Assembly (NCBI GenBank): GCA_022768285.1
Contig: JALEMJ010000005.1
Span: forward strand, 1-37,438
Reading direction: 5' to 3'
Source: Aerococcus sp.
GTDB taxonomy: Bacteria > Bacillota > Bacilli > Lactobacillales > Aerococcaceae
DNA: 37,438 nt
A model generated the notes under the pieces. It worked only from the letters and a program-made list of their open reading frames with translations, made no database searches and was not told the origin of the DNA. The position numbers and the translations under genes were made by a program. This document shows positions 6,995 to 15,733 of the stretch, piece by piece. Positions within the stretch are counted from its first letter, which is position 1. The number at the start of each line of letters is the position of its first letter.

Positions 6995-7498
6995 GTGAGC
7001 GAAGCAATTATTGAATCAAAGAAACAATATGTTAATGAAATCGCTGAGGAACTGAAATCTGCTGAAGGTATTGTCGCTGTCGACTACCTCGGCTTAACGG
7101 TCGCTGAAGTGACTGAATTACGTCGTCAATTGCGTGAAGAGGGCGTTGCTTTCCGTGTTATCAAGAATACGATGATCCGTCGTGCGTTTGATCAGAACGG
7201 TGTAGAATACAACGAAGAGCTCTTCCACGGACCGACAGCTTTGGCTATCAGTCAGGACGACGCCACTGCGCCAGCACGTATCTTGAAGAACTTCTCCAAG
7301 GACGCTGAAGCATTGACATTAAAGGGTGGCTTCTACGATGGCAAGGAATTGACCCTCGACGAAGTTAACCGTTTCGCTTCTCTACCAGGACGCGAAGGCT
7401 TGCTATCGATGTTACTATCTGTATTGCAAGCACCAGTCCGCAACGTGGCTTACGCTGTCAAGGCTGTCCACGACAAGGCAGAGGAAGAAGAAGCTTAA
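6995..7498 (+). CDS. rplJ: 50S ribosomal protein L10
   Basis: A 167-residue L10. I chose GTG 6995, because GGAGGTG (6980-6986) lies 8 bases before it and only 2 bases before the alternative ATG 6989; it also yields the expected SEAIIESKKQYVNEIAEEL. The core GIVAVDYLGLTVAEVTELRRQ and the C-terminal helix that anchors L7/L12 dimers (SMLLSVLQAPVRNVAYAVKA) are present. L10 holds the stalk on 23S rRNA and represses its own operon through the leader upstream. rplL follows after 48 bases. Confidence 0.97.
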   Translation: MSEAIIESKKQYVNEIAEELKSAEGIVAVDYLGLTVAEVTELRRQLREEGVAFRVIKNTMIRRAFDQNGVEYNEELFHGPTALAISQDDATAPARILKNFSKDAEALTLKGGFYDGKELTLDEVNRFASLPGREGLLSMLLSVLQAPVRNVAYAVKAVHDKAEEEEA

Positions 7499-7546
7499 TC
7501 ATAGCGATAATCAATTAATCATTACAATTATTAGGAGGAATACGAA

Positions 7547-7918
7547 ATGGCATTAGACGTAAGTGCAATTGTTGACCAATTAAAAGACGCAACAATTTTG
7601 GAACTCGCTGACTTAGTATCAGCTATCGAAGAAGAATTTGGCGTTTCTGCTGCTGCTCCAGTAGCTGCTGCAGGTGCTGCAGGCGCAGGCGCTGCTGAAG
7701 AAGAGAAGACTGAATTTGATGTTGAATTGACTGAAGCAGGCGCTGCTAAGATCAAAGTCATCAAAGCAGTTCGTGAAGCAACTGGCCTGGGCTTGAAAGA
7801 AGCTAAAGACCTCGTTGACGGTGCACCAGGCGTTGTTAAAGAAGGCCTTCCTAAAGAAGAAGCTGAAGCACTTGTTGCTGCAATTGAAGCTGCCGGTGGT
7901 AAAGCTGAATTGAAATAA
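7547..7918 (+). CDS. rplL: 50S ribosomal protein L7/L12
   Basis: A 123-residue L7/L12 with an N-terminal dimerisation domain (residues 1-35), an alanine-rich hinge (about 36-56) and the C-terminal factor-binding domain ([32 protein letters not shown]). Two dimers or more bind L10 and recruit translation GTPases. The ribosome-binding site is AGGAGG. The low-complexity alanine hinge is normal for the family. It is the last gene of this operon; in many Firmicutes ybxB and rpoB would follow directly, but here about 10 kb intervene before rpoB. Confidence 0.97.
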   Translation: MALDVSAIVDQLKDATILELADLVSAIEEEFGVSAAAPVAAAGAAGAGAAEEEKTEFDVELTEAGAAKIKVIKAVREATGLGLKEAKDLVDGAPGVVKEGLPKEEAEALVAAIEAAGGKAELK

Positions 7919-7944
7919 TCGTCTCTGATTATTTCAAATGTACG

Positions 7945-7979
7945 AAAAACTCTCTCGGGTTCGCCCTTGAGAGTTTTTC
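7945..7979 (+). terminator. Terminator after rplL
   Basis: Arms AAAAACTCTC and GAGAGTTTTT with an inner CGGG/CCC part around TTCG, ending in a T run. It works in both orientations on paper; it fits the rplJ-rplL transcript. Confidence 0.88.
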
Positions 7980-7983
7980 TCAT

Positions 7984-8013
7984 TTATAGCGGATATAAGT
8001 TACAGAATATAAT
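7984..8013 (+). promoter_or_regulatory. Probable promoter for the AbgT-family gene
   Basis: A perfect -10 box TATAAT (8008-8013) with a poor -35 (TTATAG, 7984-7989, 18-base spacer). It lies 44 bases before the chosen start. Confidence 0.45.
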
Positions 8014-8057
8014 ATAGCGGACAGATATTAACAGTGCTGACCGCAGGAAGGATAGGT

Positions 8058-9599
8058 ATGTCAGAAGATAAACAAGAAGGGCATCTACAGCGATGGCTGG
8101 ATGGCATCGAACGTATCGGGAATAAGCTCCCGCATCCAGTCGTCGTCTTTATGATTTTGATTGCCATTACGATGGTTATATCCGCCATTGTGGCGCATAC
8201 AGGTGCGAGCGTCAGCTTTTTTGATGCGAAATCGGGTGAAGAACAGACCGTTCAAGCGGTATCTTTATTGAACGGTGAAGGCATTCGCTATATTTTCAAT
8301 AGTGCGGTTGAGAACTTTACCTCCTTTGCGCCACTCGGGACCGTGCTTGTCGCGATGCTCGGGGTCGGTGTCGCTGAAGGTAGTGGCTTGATCGGAACGG
8401 CATTGCGTAAATTGATTTCCAAAGTCCCACACTCACTCTTGACCGCAGTGGTTGTCTTTGCGGGGATTGTTTCTAACATCGCATCGGACGCTGGGTACGT
8501 TGTCGTTGTGCCACTCGGAGCGATAATGTTTGCGAGTGCGAAACGCCATCCCCTCGCTGGGCTGGCTGCAGCGTTTGCGGGCGTTTCCGGTGGGTTCTCA
8601 GCGAACTTAATGTTTGGACCGACTGATGCGATCTTAGTTGGAATTACGAATGAGGCGCTCCAATCGGTGGGCGCTGATGCGAATGTGCTCATTACCTCAA
8701 ACTGGTATTTCTTAATCGCTTCGACTATCCTGTTAGTGATTGTCGGGACGATTATTACCGAGCACGTGGTTGAGCCACATCTGGGGGAATACCACGGCAA
8801 TTATGATGCGTATGAAGCGGATGAAGTGACGGATACGGAGAATCGCGGGTTACGCAATGCGGGAATCGCGTTGTTGCTATCATTCGTTGGAGTATTTCTC
8901 TTACTGAATCCATGGTTCGGCCCATTGCAAGAAGTAGATCCAACCACCCATCAGAAAACGCTAGACAACTTTATGATGACAGGGCTCATCTTCATGTTGT
9001 TCCTATTATTTGCGATTCCAGGACTCGTTTACGGGCGTACAGTTGGTAAAATCAACGACTCGAGCGATTTCGTTGATATGATGGCTGATGCGATGAAATC
9101 GATGGGCGGTTACCTCGTGTTATCGTTCTTCGCCGCACAGTTGATCGCCTACTTCAGCTATACGAATCTCGGCGTGTTGATCGCAAGCAAAGGCGCGGAA
9201 TTCCTACAGAACTGGCACATTACCGGCATTCCGTTAGTTATTCTGTTCATCCTGTTCTCCGCCTTCATTAACTTGTTTATGGGGTCGGCGAGTGCGAAAT
9301 GGGCCATCCTCGCACCGATTTTCGTGCCGATGTTTATCCAAGTCGGTTTGTCACCGGAAATGACACAGATGGCGTATCGTATTGCGGATTCATCGACGAA
9401 TATCATCACGCCACTGATGAGTTATTTCGCGATGATCTTAGTCTTTATGCAGCGCTATGATAAGGATAGCGGGCTCGGCACCTTAATTTCGACGATGTTG
9501 CCGTATTCGATGTCATTCCTCGTCAGCTGGGCTATCCTACTGTTGATCTGGTTTGTGTTACAGTTACCGCTCGGCCCGGGTGCTAGCGTCTTTATTTAA
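8058..9599 (+). CDS. abgT: AbgT-family membrane transporter (p-aminobenzoyl-glutamate type)
   Basis: A 513-residue integral membrane protein with about 11-12 hydrophobic segments. It starts with the family's cytoplasmic segment (LQRWLDGIERIGNKLPHPVVVF) and shows the conserved SNIASDAGYVVVVPLGA and FSANLMFGPTD segments and the C-terminal MGSASAKWAILAPIFVPMF and SSTNIITPLMSYF. AbgT of E. coli imports p-aminobenzoyl-glutamate, whereas MtrF and YdaH relatives export sulfonamides, so substrate and direction are open. I chose ATG 8058, because AGGAAGG lies 7 bases upstream; GTG 8034 is longer but has no such site. It has its own promoter and terminator. Confidence 0.88.
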   Translation: MSEDKQEGHLQRWLDGIERIGNKLPHPVVVFMILIAITMVISAIVAHTGASVSFFDAKSGEEQTVQAVSLLNGEGIRYIFNSAVENFTSFAPLGTVLVAMLGVGVAEGSGLIGTALRKLISKVPHSLLTAVVVFAGIVSNIASDAGYVVVVPLGAIMFASAKRHPLAGLAAAFAGVSGGFSANLMFGPTDAILVGITNEALQSVGADANVLITSNWYFLIASTILLVIVGTIITEHVVEPHLGEYHGNYDAYEADEVTDTENRGLRNAGIALLLSFVGVFLLLNPWFGPLQEVDPTTHQKTLDNFMMTGLIFMLFLLFAIPGLVYGRTVGKINDSSDFVDMMADAMKSMGGYLVLSFFAAQLIAYFSYTNLGVLIASKGAEFLQNWHITGIPLVILFILFSAFINLFMGSASAKWAILAPIFVPMFIQVGLSPEMTQMAYRIADSSTNIITPLMSYFAMILVFMQRYDKDSGLGTLISTMLPYSMSFLVSWAILLLIWFVLQLPLGPGASVFI

Positions 9600-9607
9600 T
9601 CATTTCA

Positions 9608-9636
9608 AGCTCTCGATGATGTCGGGAGCTTTTTTC
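9608..9636 (+). terminator. Terminator after abgT
   Basis: Arms AGCTCTCGA and TCGGGAGCT around a short loop, followed by T6. Confidence 0.85.
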
Positions 9637-9648
9637 ATGGTTAGCGAG

Positions 9649-10314
9649 TTAACGGTTGCAGGTGCGCTGGATGGCGAGGTGCAGCGGAACACCGATAAGA
9701 AAACTTAAATAGAATGTATAGGGCGCGAGATAGAAACTGCCAATCAGGATGACATGGTTGGCAGTCGTTGTGCTGAGGATTAGCGGTGAGTGCGAGTGCC
9801 ACAGCTGAATCGTGCACTGACAGGCGCATTTAAACGATAGGCCGCTCAGACAGCGCATAAATACTTGCTCGATGAATGGTAGGGCGAGGGCGGTAAAGGT
9901 AAATAGAATGGCAAGCGAGATGTGAGGACCAAAAATCGCGCGACCACTGAACCAAACGCAGGCGAACAATAAATAACTGCTGTCGCGCCAGATGAAATGG
10001 CGGAGCGTTTGAAGCGTTATGTGCGACGTCGGATGTCGGTATGGATGGAGGATTTTAAGCGTGGTGATGCCGTCCAGAATGATTACCCACGCGATTAACA
10101 ATGCGATATTTATGACCAACAATTTTTGAAAAGCCGGTTGGTAGCCGACAGATGTCGTCGGATGCGCCAACATGCTGACCAATAAGCCGATAGGAAAACT
10201 CACGAGCAACCCGGTGATCACGAAACTGATAGCGGTAAATCCGAACCACCATAGTCGCCCCTCCCACAATACATCGATAGCTTCCTTCATCAATTGTTTG
10301 ACAGTTATTGCCAT
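9649..10314 (-). CDS. Polytopic membrane protein of unknown function
   Basis: I do not recognise the family of this 221-residue protein. It has a short N-terminal cytoplasmic segment (MAITVKQLMKEAIDVLWEGRLWW) and five or six hydrophobic stretches (roughly residues 24-50, 63-84, 108-130, 130-155, 180-220). A cysteine-rich loop (SFKCACQC) lies near residue 162. The ribosome-binding site AAGGAGTGAG precedes the ATG on this strand. Its arrangement recalls small YesL/DUF624-like membrane proteins, but I see no decisive motif. It converges on abgT and diverges from the methyltransferase gene. Confidence 0.65.
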   Translation of the reverse strand: MAITVKQLMKEAIDVLWEGRLWWFGFTAISFVITGLLVSFPIGLLVSMLAHPTTSVGYQPAFQKLLVINIALLIAWVIILDGITTLKILHPYRHPTSHITLQTLRHFIWRDSSYLLFACVWFSGRAIFGPHISLAILFTFTALALPFIEQVFMRCLSGLSFKCACQCTIQLWHSHSPLILSTTTANHVILIGSFYLAPYTFYLSFLIGVPLHLAIQRTCNR

Positions 10315-10395
10315 GTATTCTCACTCCTTCTGCTTTCTACGCATTAAATACGTGAAAAATTGCCGCCAATGGTTAAAAATAAAAAATAAATACGG

Positions 10396-10401
10396 TATGA
10401 T
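10396..10401 (+). promoter_or_regulatory. Probable -10 box for the RsmC-like gene
   Basis: TATGAT at 10396-10401 lies 28 bases before the start, after an A+T-rich stretch. The -35 region is poor (TTAAAA, 10373-10378). Confidence 0.4.
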
Positions 10402-10428
10402 AGTAGCGAAAAGGGGCAGGAGGTTCTT

Positions 10429-11034
10429 ATGGCACACCAATATTTTGATGATAATCGCGAGTTAGCGCACGACTATTTCACGTTTGAAACCCAGATTCAC
10501 GGTCATTCCTATCGTTTCGGTACGGACAGCGGCGTGTTCTCTAGACAGCAGTTGGACTTCGGCAGCCGCTTACTTGTCGAGACGGTGCTTGAGACGTACA
10601 CACTCGACGAGCACATCCTCGATCTCGGCTGCGGTTACGGGCCGATGGGGATCGCGGTGGCGAAGGAATACCCTGAGAATCAGGTCGATATGGTGGATGT
10701 GAGCGAACGCGCGCTCGACTTGGCACGCACTAACGCGACGTCAAACGGCGTATCTAATGTGACCATCCAAACCTCGGACGGCTACGCGGCGGTGCCTGCG
10801 ACCGACTACCAATTCATTCTGACAAACCCACCGATTCGCGCGGGCAAGGCGGTTGTTCACCGCTTTATCACGGAAGCATTCGACCATCTCGCCGACAGTG
10901 GACATCTTGTGCTTGTGATTCAGAAAAAACAGGGAGCGCCGAGTGCAAAGACAAAGATGTTGGAGACGTTCGGAAATGTGGAACGGATCGCTCTCAAGAA
11001 GGGGTATTGGATCCTCGATAGTCAGAAAAATTAA
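10429..11034 (+). CDS. ybxB: RsmC-like class I methyltransferase (YbxB type)
   Basis: A 201-residue SAM-dependent methyltransferase. Motif I is ILDLGCGYGPMGIAVA (about residues 62-77), the acidic end of strand 2 is DMVDVSERAL, and the substrate-side motif is NPPIRAGK, typical of enzymes that methylate an exocyclic base nitrogen. E. coli RsmC makes m2G1207 in 16S rRNA, and short Firmicutes forms such as YbxB resemble its C-terminal half. In Bacillus ybxB lies between rplL and rpoB, and here it still lies between those genes, though distant from both. The target is inferred from family. The ribosome-binding site is GCAGGAGG. Confidence 0.82.
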   Translation: MAHQYFDDNRELAHDYFTFETQIHGHSYRFGTDSGVFSRQQLDFGSRLLVETVLETYTLDEHILDLGCGYGPMGIAVAKEYPENQVDMVDVSERALDLARTNATSNGVSNVTIQTSDGYAAVPATDYQFILTNPPIRAGKAVVHRFITEAFDHLADSGHLVLVIQKKQGAPSAKTKMLETFGNVERIALKKGYWILDSQKN

Positions 11035-11043
11035 CGACAGAAC

Positions 11044-11082
11044 ACGATAATTTCACATTTTTTGAAATTATCGTTTTTTTTG
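11044..11082 (+). terminator. Terminator after the methyltransferase gene
   Basis: Arms ACGATAATTTCA and TGAAATTATCGT with a 7-base loop, then T8. Confidence 0.88.
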
Positions 11083-11152
11083 TTATGGTGGTAAACGTGT
11101 TTGTGTCAATGTAGGCACATATTTGAATCACAAAGAGCTGAAGGGAGATACA

Positions 11153-12406
11153 ATGGCAGGTATTCGTATTGAAAATCTGACAAAAATTTATGGGAATGTG
11201 GAGCAAGTCCGCGAAGCCAGTCAAATGGTAAAAGACAATCAATCTAAGGAAGAGATTGTGAATAAGACTGGCGCAACAGTCGGTGTGTATGAAGCAAGTT
11301 TCGATATTCAAGAGGGTGAGATTTTCGTCATTATGGGGCTCTCAGGTTCCGGAAAATCGACCATCTTGCGTATGTTGAATCGCTTGATCGAGCCGACGAG
11401 CGGGAACGTCTATATTGACGATCAGAACCTGACGGAAGCCAGCAAGAAAGAATTGCGCGAAATTCGCCGTAAAAAAGTTAGCATGGTATTCCAGAACTTT
11501 GCATTATTCCCGCACCGTACCTTACTTGAGAATACTGAGTACGGACTCGAAGTACAGGGCATGGACAAGAAAGAACGTCGCGAACGTGCTGCTAGAGCGC
11601 TGGATAACGCCGGTCTTGGTGCTTACAAGGATCAATATCCGTCACAGCTCTCCGGTGGGATGCAGCAACGTGTCGGCTTAGCGCGCGCCTTAGCCAATGA
11701 TCCGGAAGTCTTATTGATGGACGAAGCGTTCTCTGCTTTGGACCCGCTGATTCGTCACGACATGCAGGATGAACTCCTCAACATCCAAGCGACATTGAAC
11801 AAGACGATCATCTTCATTACACACGATTTGGACGAAGCGTTGCGTATCGGTGATCACATCGCTCTGATGCGCGATGGCCATGTTGTTCAAGTCGGTACTG
11901 GCGAAGAGATCCTCGAAAATCCGGAGAATTATTTCGTTGAGAAATTCGTTGAGAACGTTGATCGTGGGAAAATCTTTACCGCGGAACAAGCGATGGAAGT
12001 GCCAGACGGACTGATTAACGTCGATCGCACTGGCGCGCGTATGTCGCTGCGTGTTATGCGTGACTTGCGGATGAGCAGTATCCCAGTCGTGAATGATAAG
12101 CGTGAGCTATTGGGGTACATCAACGATAGTGATCTCGTGACTTATATCGCTGCGCACAAGAACGAGAAGAACCTCACCGTCCACTCGCTCATCAAAGAGG
12201 ACGTGCCGGTTGTTCATCTCGAAACCCCATTGAACGATATTGTGAATGTGATGGGGCAGAGCAATATGACGATTACCGTGGTAGATGATGATAATATTCT
12301 GCGCGGGTACATTAACCGTCGCTTAGTTATCGATCAGATGGCGTCAGGTAGTAGCGATGACTTTACAGTCGCCGGCGAACTCAGTGACACACCGTTGAAC
12401 CAATAA
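11153..12406 (+). CDS. opuAA: Glycine betaine/proline ABC transporter ATPase with CBS domains
   Basis: A 417-residue ATP-binding subunit of the OpuA osmoprotectant importer. Walker A is GLSGSGKST (residues 62-70), the ABC signature LSGGMQQRVGLARAL follows, and Walker B is LLMDEAFSALDP. Two CBS domains fill the C-terminus (about 270-400, with SLRVMRDLRMSSIPVVND and DNILRGYINRRLV); in OpuA these sense ionic strength. The start is ATG 11153 with GAAGGGAGA upstream; an in-frame TTG at 11123 has no ribosome-binding site. Length matches Bacillus OpuAA. It leads a three-gene operon with opuAB and opuAC; the promoter between the preceding terminator and the start is weak by eye. Confidence 0.94.
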   Translation: MAGIRIENLTKIYGNVEQVREASQMVKDNQSKEEIVNKTGATVGVYEASFDIQEGEIFVIMGLSGSGKSTILRMLNRLIEPTSGNVYIDDQNLTEASKKELREIRRKKVSMVFQNFALFPHRTLLENTEYGLEVQGMDKKERRERAARALDNAGLGAYKDQYPSQLSGGMQQRVGLARALANDPEVLLMDEAFSALDPLIRHDMQDELLNIQATLNKTIIFITHDLDEALRIGDHIALMRDGHVVQVGTGEEILENPENYFVEKFVENVDRGKIFTAEQAMEVPDGLINVDRTGARMSLRVMRDLRMSSIPVVNDKRELLGYINDSDLVTYIAAHKNEKNLTVHSLIKEDVPVVHLETPLNDIVNVMGQSNMTITVVDDDNILRGYINRRLVIDQMASGSSDDFTVAGELSDTPLNQ

Positions 12407-12439
12407 TTGCGCACAATCAGAGAAAGGATACGTTAAATA

Positions 12440-13288
12440 ATGGATAATTTATTACCGGTACCTCGTATTCCGGTAGCTGAAACAGTCGAACGCATTACCG
12501 ATTGGATGACTACGAATCTGAGCAGCTTCTTCGATGTGTTCAAAAATGGTGGCGATATCTTAATGGGTGGGATTTCCAGTTTATTGCTGATGATTCCACC
12601 GTTCCTATTTATCATTCTATTAGCTATACTTGCTTATTTCGCTAATAAACGTCGCCTCGGGTTGCCTGTCTTCGTGTTGGTCGGATTCGGCTATATTTTG
12701 AACCAAGGCTTGTGGGAAGAATTGATGGATACGGTGACACTAGTCTTAGTGTCCGCACTGATTTCCATTGTCATTGGTATTCCGCTCGGGATTTTAACAG
12801 CAAAAAGTAAAGTCGTGCATACCATCGTTGAACCGTTGCTCGATTTGATGCAGACGATGCCGGCGTTCGTATACTTGATTCCAGCTGTGGCCTTCTTCGG
12901 TATCGGGATGGTACCAGGGATGGTCGCCTCTGTGATATTTGCCTTACCACCAACGGTACGCTTCACCGAACTCGGCTTGAAAGAAATTGATGGTGAATTG
13001 ATCGAAGCAACCGACGCATTCGGTAGTACTGGTGCACAGAAATTGTTCAAAGTGGAATTACCGCTCGCTACACCAACCATGATGGCAGGAGTCAATCAGA
13101 CGGTGATGTTGGCACTATCCATGGTTGTGACCGGATCAATGATCGGGGCGCCGGGACTCGGAAACAACGTCCTCACCGCTCTGCAACAATCACAAGTCGG
13201 TAGTGGTTTCGTGGCCGGACTCGGAATCGTTATCCTAGCCATTACGATTGACCGCATCACAAATAGCTTCGCAGCGAAGAAACACTAA
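12440..13288 (+). CDS. opuAB: Glycine betaine ABC transporter permease
   Basis: A 282-residue permease with about 7 hydrophobic segments. The MetI-like domain includes the coupling-helix EAA motif (EATDAFGSTGAQKLFKVELP), and GSMIGAPGLGNNVLTAL is typical of betaine permeases. It pairs with the ATPase encoded 33 bases upstream and the binding protein 17 bases downstream. The ribosome-binding site is GAAAGGA. It follows the Bacillus layout in which permease and substrate-binding protein are separate, unlike lactococcal OpuABC, in which the two are fused. Confidence 0.94.
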   Translation: MDNLLPVPRIPVAETVERITDWMTTNLSSFFDVFKNGGDILMGGISSLLLMIPPFLFIILLAILAYFANKRRLGLPVFVLVGFGYILNQGLWEELMDTVTLVLVSALISIVIGIPLGILTAKSKVVHTIVEPLLDLMQTMPAFVYLIPAVAFFGIGMVPGMVASVIFALPPTVRFTELGLKEIDGELIEATDAFGSTGAQKLFKVELPLATPTMMAGVNQTVMLALSMVVTGSMIGAPGLGNNVLTALQQSQVGSGFVAGLGIVILAITIDRITNSFAAKKH

Positions 13289-13305
13289 GACGGGAGGTTA
13301 GTAAA

Positions 13306-14181
13306 ATGTTCAAAAAAATCGTCTACGGTATTCTCGCCATATTCGGTTTAATCTTGACATTGGGTAGCCAAGACGCCTATGAATCGACCCTCGCACAAGC
13401 GGATACGCCGAACGGTCCGATCACGATCTCCCTGGTAAACTGGGATTCGGAGATCGCCTCGTCCAATGTGTTGGCTGAAACTTTTAGACGTGCGGGTTTC
13501 GATCCGCAGCTCGTTTCGGTGGAGAACTCAATCATGTGGGAATCGATTGCAAACGGTGAAGCAGATGCCTCAGTGTCCGCGTGGTTGCCGGTATCACACG
13601 CCGCACAATATGATGCGTACAAAGATCGCCTCGATTTAGTCGGTACCAACTTGGAGGATGCGCGTACCGGACTCGTCGTACCGACGTACATGGATGTTGA
13701 TTCCATCGAGGACTTGACTGACGAAGCTGGTAAAGTGATCACTGGTATTGAACCGGGTTCCGGTGCTGTTGAAAAGAGTAAAACCTTGATTGAGGATTAC
13801 GATAACTTGGATGACGGTTGGCATGTCGCTACCTCGTCTTCCGGGGCGATGGCGACCCAGCTCGGTAAAGCAATCAGCAAGCATGAGGAAATCATCGTGA
13901 CCGGTTGGACGCCACACTGGAAATTCCAGAAGTACGATTTGAAATTCCTCGATGACCCGCAACAGCATTACGGTGTCGAGAGCGTCTACACGATGGCGCG
14001 TCAAGGACTCAAAGAAGATAACCCGAAAGCGTACAGTATCTTGAAAAACTTCCACTGGTCGATTGAAAATAGCGAAGAAGTGATGTTGAAGATCCACAAC
14101 GGGGCACCAGCTGAAGAAGCTGCGAGCGACTTCCTCGATGAGCACCCGGATCTCTATGAACAGTGGACCAAAGATTTATAA
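13306..14181 (+). CDS. opuAC: Glycine betaine-binding protein, atypical anchor
   Basis: A 291-residue substrate-binding subunit (OpuAC/ProX type II fold). The mature part begins near residue 35 (NGPITISLVNWDSEIASSNV) and contains several tryptophans of the kind that form the betaine cage (VNWDSE, SAWLP, TGWTPHW). The N-terminus (KKIVYGILAIFGLILTLGSQ) is a hydrophobic signal or anchor, but no lipobox cysteine follows; Bacillus OpuAC has LAACG at this position. The protein may be held by an uncleaved helix or cleaved by ordinary signal peptidase after LAQA. The ribosome-binding site is GGGAGG. A terminator ends the operon. Confidence 0.92.
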   Translation: MFKKIVYGILAIFGLILTLGSQDAYESTLAQADTPNGPITISLVNWDSEIASSNVLAETFRRAGFDPQLVSVENSIMWESIANGEADASVSAWLPVSHAAQYDAYKDRLDLVGTNLEDARTGLVVPTYMDVDSIEDLTDEAGKVITGIEPGSGAVEKSKTLIEDYDNLDDGWHVATSSSGAMATQLGKAISKHEEIIVTGWTPHWKFQKYDLKFLDDPQQHYGVESVYTMARQGLKEDNPKAYSILKNFHWSIENSEEVMLKIHNGAPAEEAASDFLDEHPDLYEQWTKDL

Positions 14182-14197
14182 TCGACTAACTAATAAA

Positions 14198-14226
14198 CTG
14201 CACAGCGCTGAGCTGTGCAGTTTTTG
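14198..14226 (+). terminator. Terminator of the opuA operon
   Basis: Perfect arms CTGCACAGC (14198-14206) and GCTGTGCAG (14212-14220) with a 5-base loop, then T5. Confidence 0.92.
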
Positions 14227-14231
14227 TATAC

Positions 14232-14264
14232 AAAAAAGTCCCTCTGATTCATTCAGAGAGACTT
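14232..14264 (-). terminator. Terminator of the dicarboxylate symporter gene
   Basis: Read on the minus strand: AAGTCTCTCTGA, loop, TCAGAGGGACTT, then T6. It immediately follows the minus-strand symporter gene and sits back to back with the opuA terminator. Confidence 0.85.
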
Positions 14265-14282
14265 GAGAATGGTTAATTCACA

Positions 14283-15560
14283 TTAAGCATTATAGCGTTT
14301 CATATCGAGTTCGCCTTCCATTGAGGAAACGATAATACCTGTAGAGGCTGCGGCTTCGACATTCGTTGCAGTGCGGAAGATATCTGCAATGCCTGAAATT
14401 GGGGCAATAATCAAGATCATTTCGAGTGGCAAGCCCATCGCTGCAAGCATGCCTGTTGCCGTAATTGTTGCGGTTCCAGGGACGCCGACGGTACCGAGTG
14501 AGACCAGCAGTGCAACGCCAATCATTGTGAGATATTGAACGATAGTGAACTCAATACCTAGCGAATTGATCGAAAAAATGGCTAATGTGACTGGCCAAAT
14601 GGCAGCACATCCCGGCATACCGAAAGTCACACCCACAGAGCCGGCAAAGGAGACAATTTCTTCTTTTGCGCCCATCTTCTGGTCAACATCAATAATCGCT
14701 GGGAGAGTAGAGACGGAACTCTGTGTGCCGGCACCGAGCGACCAAACAGGGAATACTTTACGGATGAAAATTAGTGGATTCACATGACCGAGCAATGCAA
14801 CAAGTACTGGTGTTGTGATGAATGAGTGGAAGAAGCAGGCGAGGATCACTACTAACAAGAGCCACAATAATGATGTGACGAACGAGAGGTCTAAGCCACC
14901 GACCTGATCCGCAATCAGCGACAGAATCGCATACGGAGTAAATCCAACGATATTGCCAATGACTGCATTCATCAGTTGACGCCCGGATTCAATGAACGCC
15001 ATCATCGGTTTAAGCTCATCCTTGTTCTTGTAGAGGATAATGCTGGCACCGATAATAACGGCAAAGATCACAATCGGAATCACTTGTAATTCCATTACGT
15101 GCTCAGCTAAGTTGCTCGGGAAGAAGCCCATGATTGTTTCGGTCAACGGTGGAATCTCGCGCACTTCGCCTTCCGGTGCAACATTGGCAATGGATGGATC
15201 ACCTAATCCCATAATGAATGCGAACGCAATCGCTGTGATTGATGCCAAGATATTGTGTGTTGAGAGGACACCAAACGTTTTACTGCCGATTGTCCCGAGT
15301 TTTGACAACGAACCAATACTGGAGACTGTTGCTGTGACCGAGAAGAGCAGGAACGGAATAACGAATGCTTTCAGGATATTCGCAAAAATATGCCCGAACA
15401 GCGCGATATATTCCGTATGCCCCTTGAATACTAGACCGACGACGACTGCCATCGCGGTTGCGGTTAGAACGCGAATCGTGAGTGACAAGCCCTTCTTCTT
15501 CATCAAATGAAGCACATAAAACAAGGCCAGCGTCACGAGCACGCCTAAAAATTCTAACAC
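14283..15560 (-). CDS. Cation:dicarboxylate/amino acid symporter (DAACS family)
   Basis: A 425-residue membrane protein of the glutamate-transporter (SDF) superfamily. The re-entrant hairpin HP1 appears as the serine-rich TQSSVSTLPA, HP2 as the segment starting GVPGTATITATGM, and the last substrate-binding helix as GIADIFRTATNVEAA. Members import glutamate, aspartate, C4-dicarboxylates or cystine with Na+ or H+; the sequence resembles TcyP-like subgroups, but substrate cannot be fixed by eye. I chose GTG 15560: AAGGAG lies 9 bases upstream, inside the reading frame that could start at 15593. Monocistronic; a cre-like sequence overlaps its probable -35 box. Confidence 0.85.
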   Translation of the reverse strand: MLEFLGVLVTLALFYVLHLMKKKGLSLTIRVLTATAMAVVVGLVFKGHTEYIALFGHIFANILKAFVIPFLLFSVTATVSSIGSLSKLGTIGSKTFGVLSTHNILASITAIAFAFIMGLGDPSIANVAPEGEVREIPPLTETIMGFFPSNLAEHVMELQVIPIVIFAVIIGASIILYKNKDELKPMMAFIESGRQLMNAVIGNIVGFTPYAILSLIADQVGGLDLSFVTSLLWLLLVVILACFFHSFITTPVLVALLGHVNPLIFIRKVFPVWSLGAGTQSSVSTLPAIIDVDQKMGAKEEIVSFAGSVGVTFGMPGCAAIWPVTLAIFSINSLGIEFTIVQYLTMIGVALLVSLGTVGVPGTATITATGMLAAMGLPLEMILIIAPISGIADIFRTATNVEAAASTGIIVSSMEGELDMKRYNA

Positions 15561-15617
15561 GACTATCATCTCCTTATGATCAATTTCCTTCACAATGTTA
15601 CTTGTGATATGGTAAGT

Positions 15618-15655
15618 ACCCTACCATAGAGATAGCGGCTATGCAATCGATAACA
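15618..15655 (-). promoter_or_regulatory. Probable promoter and cre-like site of the symporter gene
   Basis: On the minus strand TTGCAT (15641-15646) is followed after 17 bases by a weak -10, TAGGGT. On the plus strand TGCAATCGATAACA (15642-15655) matches the CcpA consensus TGWNANCGNTNWCA except at position 3 and overlaps the -35 box. Confidence 0.4.
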
Positions 15656-15660
15656 GATAT

Positions 15661-15702
15661 AAAAAGAGCACGCTACCAAAATACTATGATAGCGCGCTTT
15701 TA
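15661..15702 (-). terminator. Terminator after nox
   Basis: The stem GCACGCTA (15668-15675)/TAGCGCGC (15690-15697) has an A-rich left flank that becomes a T5 run on the minus strand, just past the nox stop. Confidence 0.82.
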
Positions 15703-15733
15703 GTGTGGGAATTGTCGCCTAAAATATTAATAA

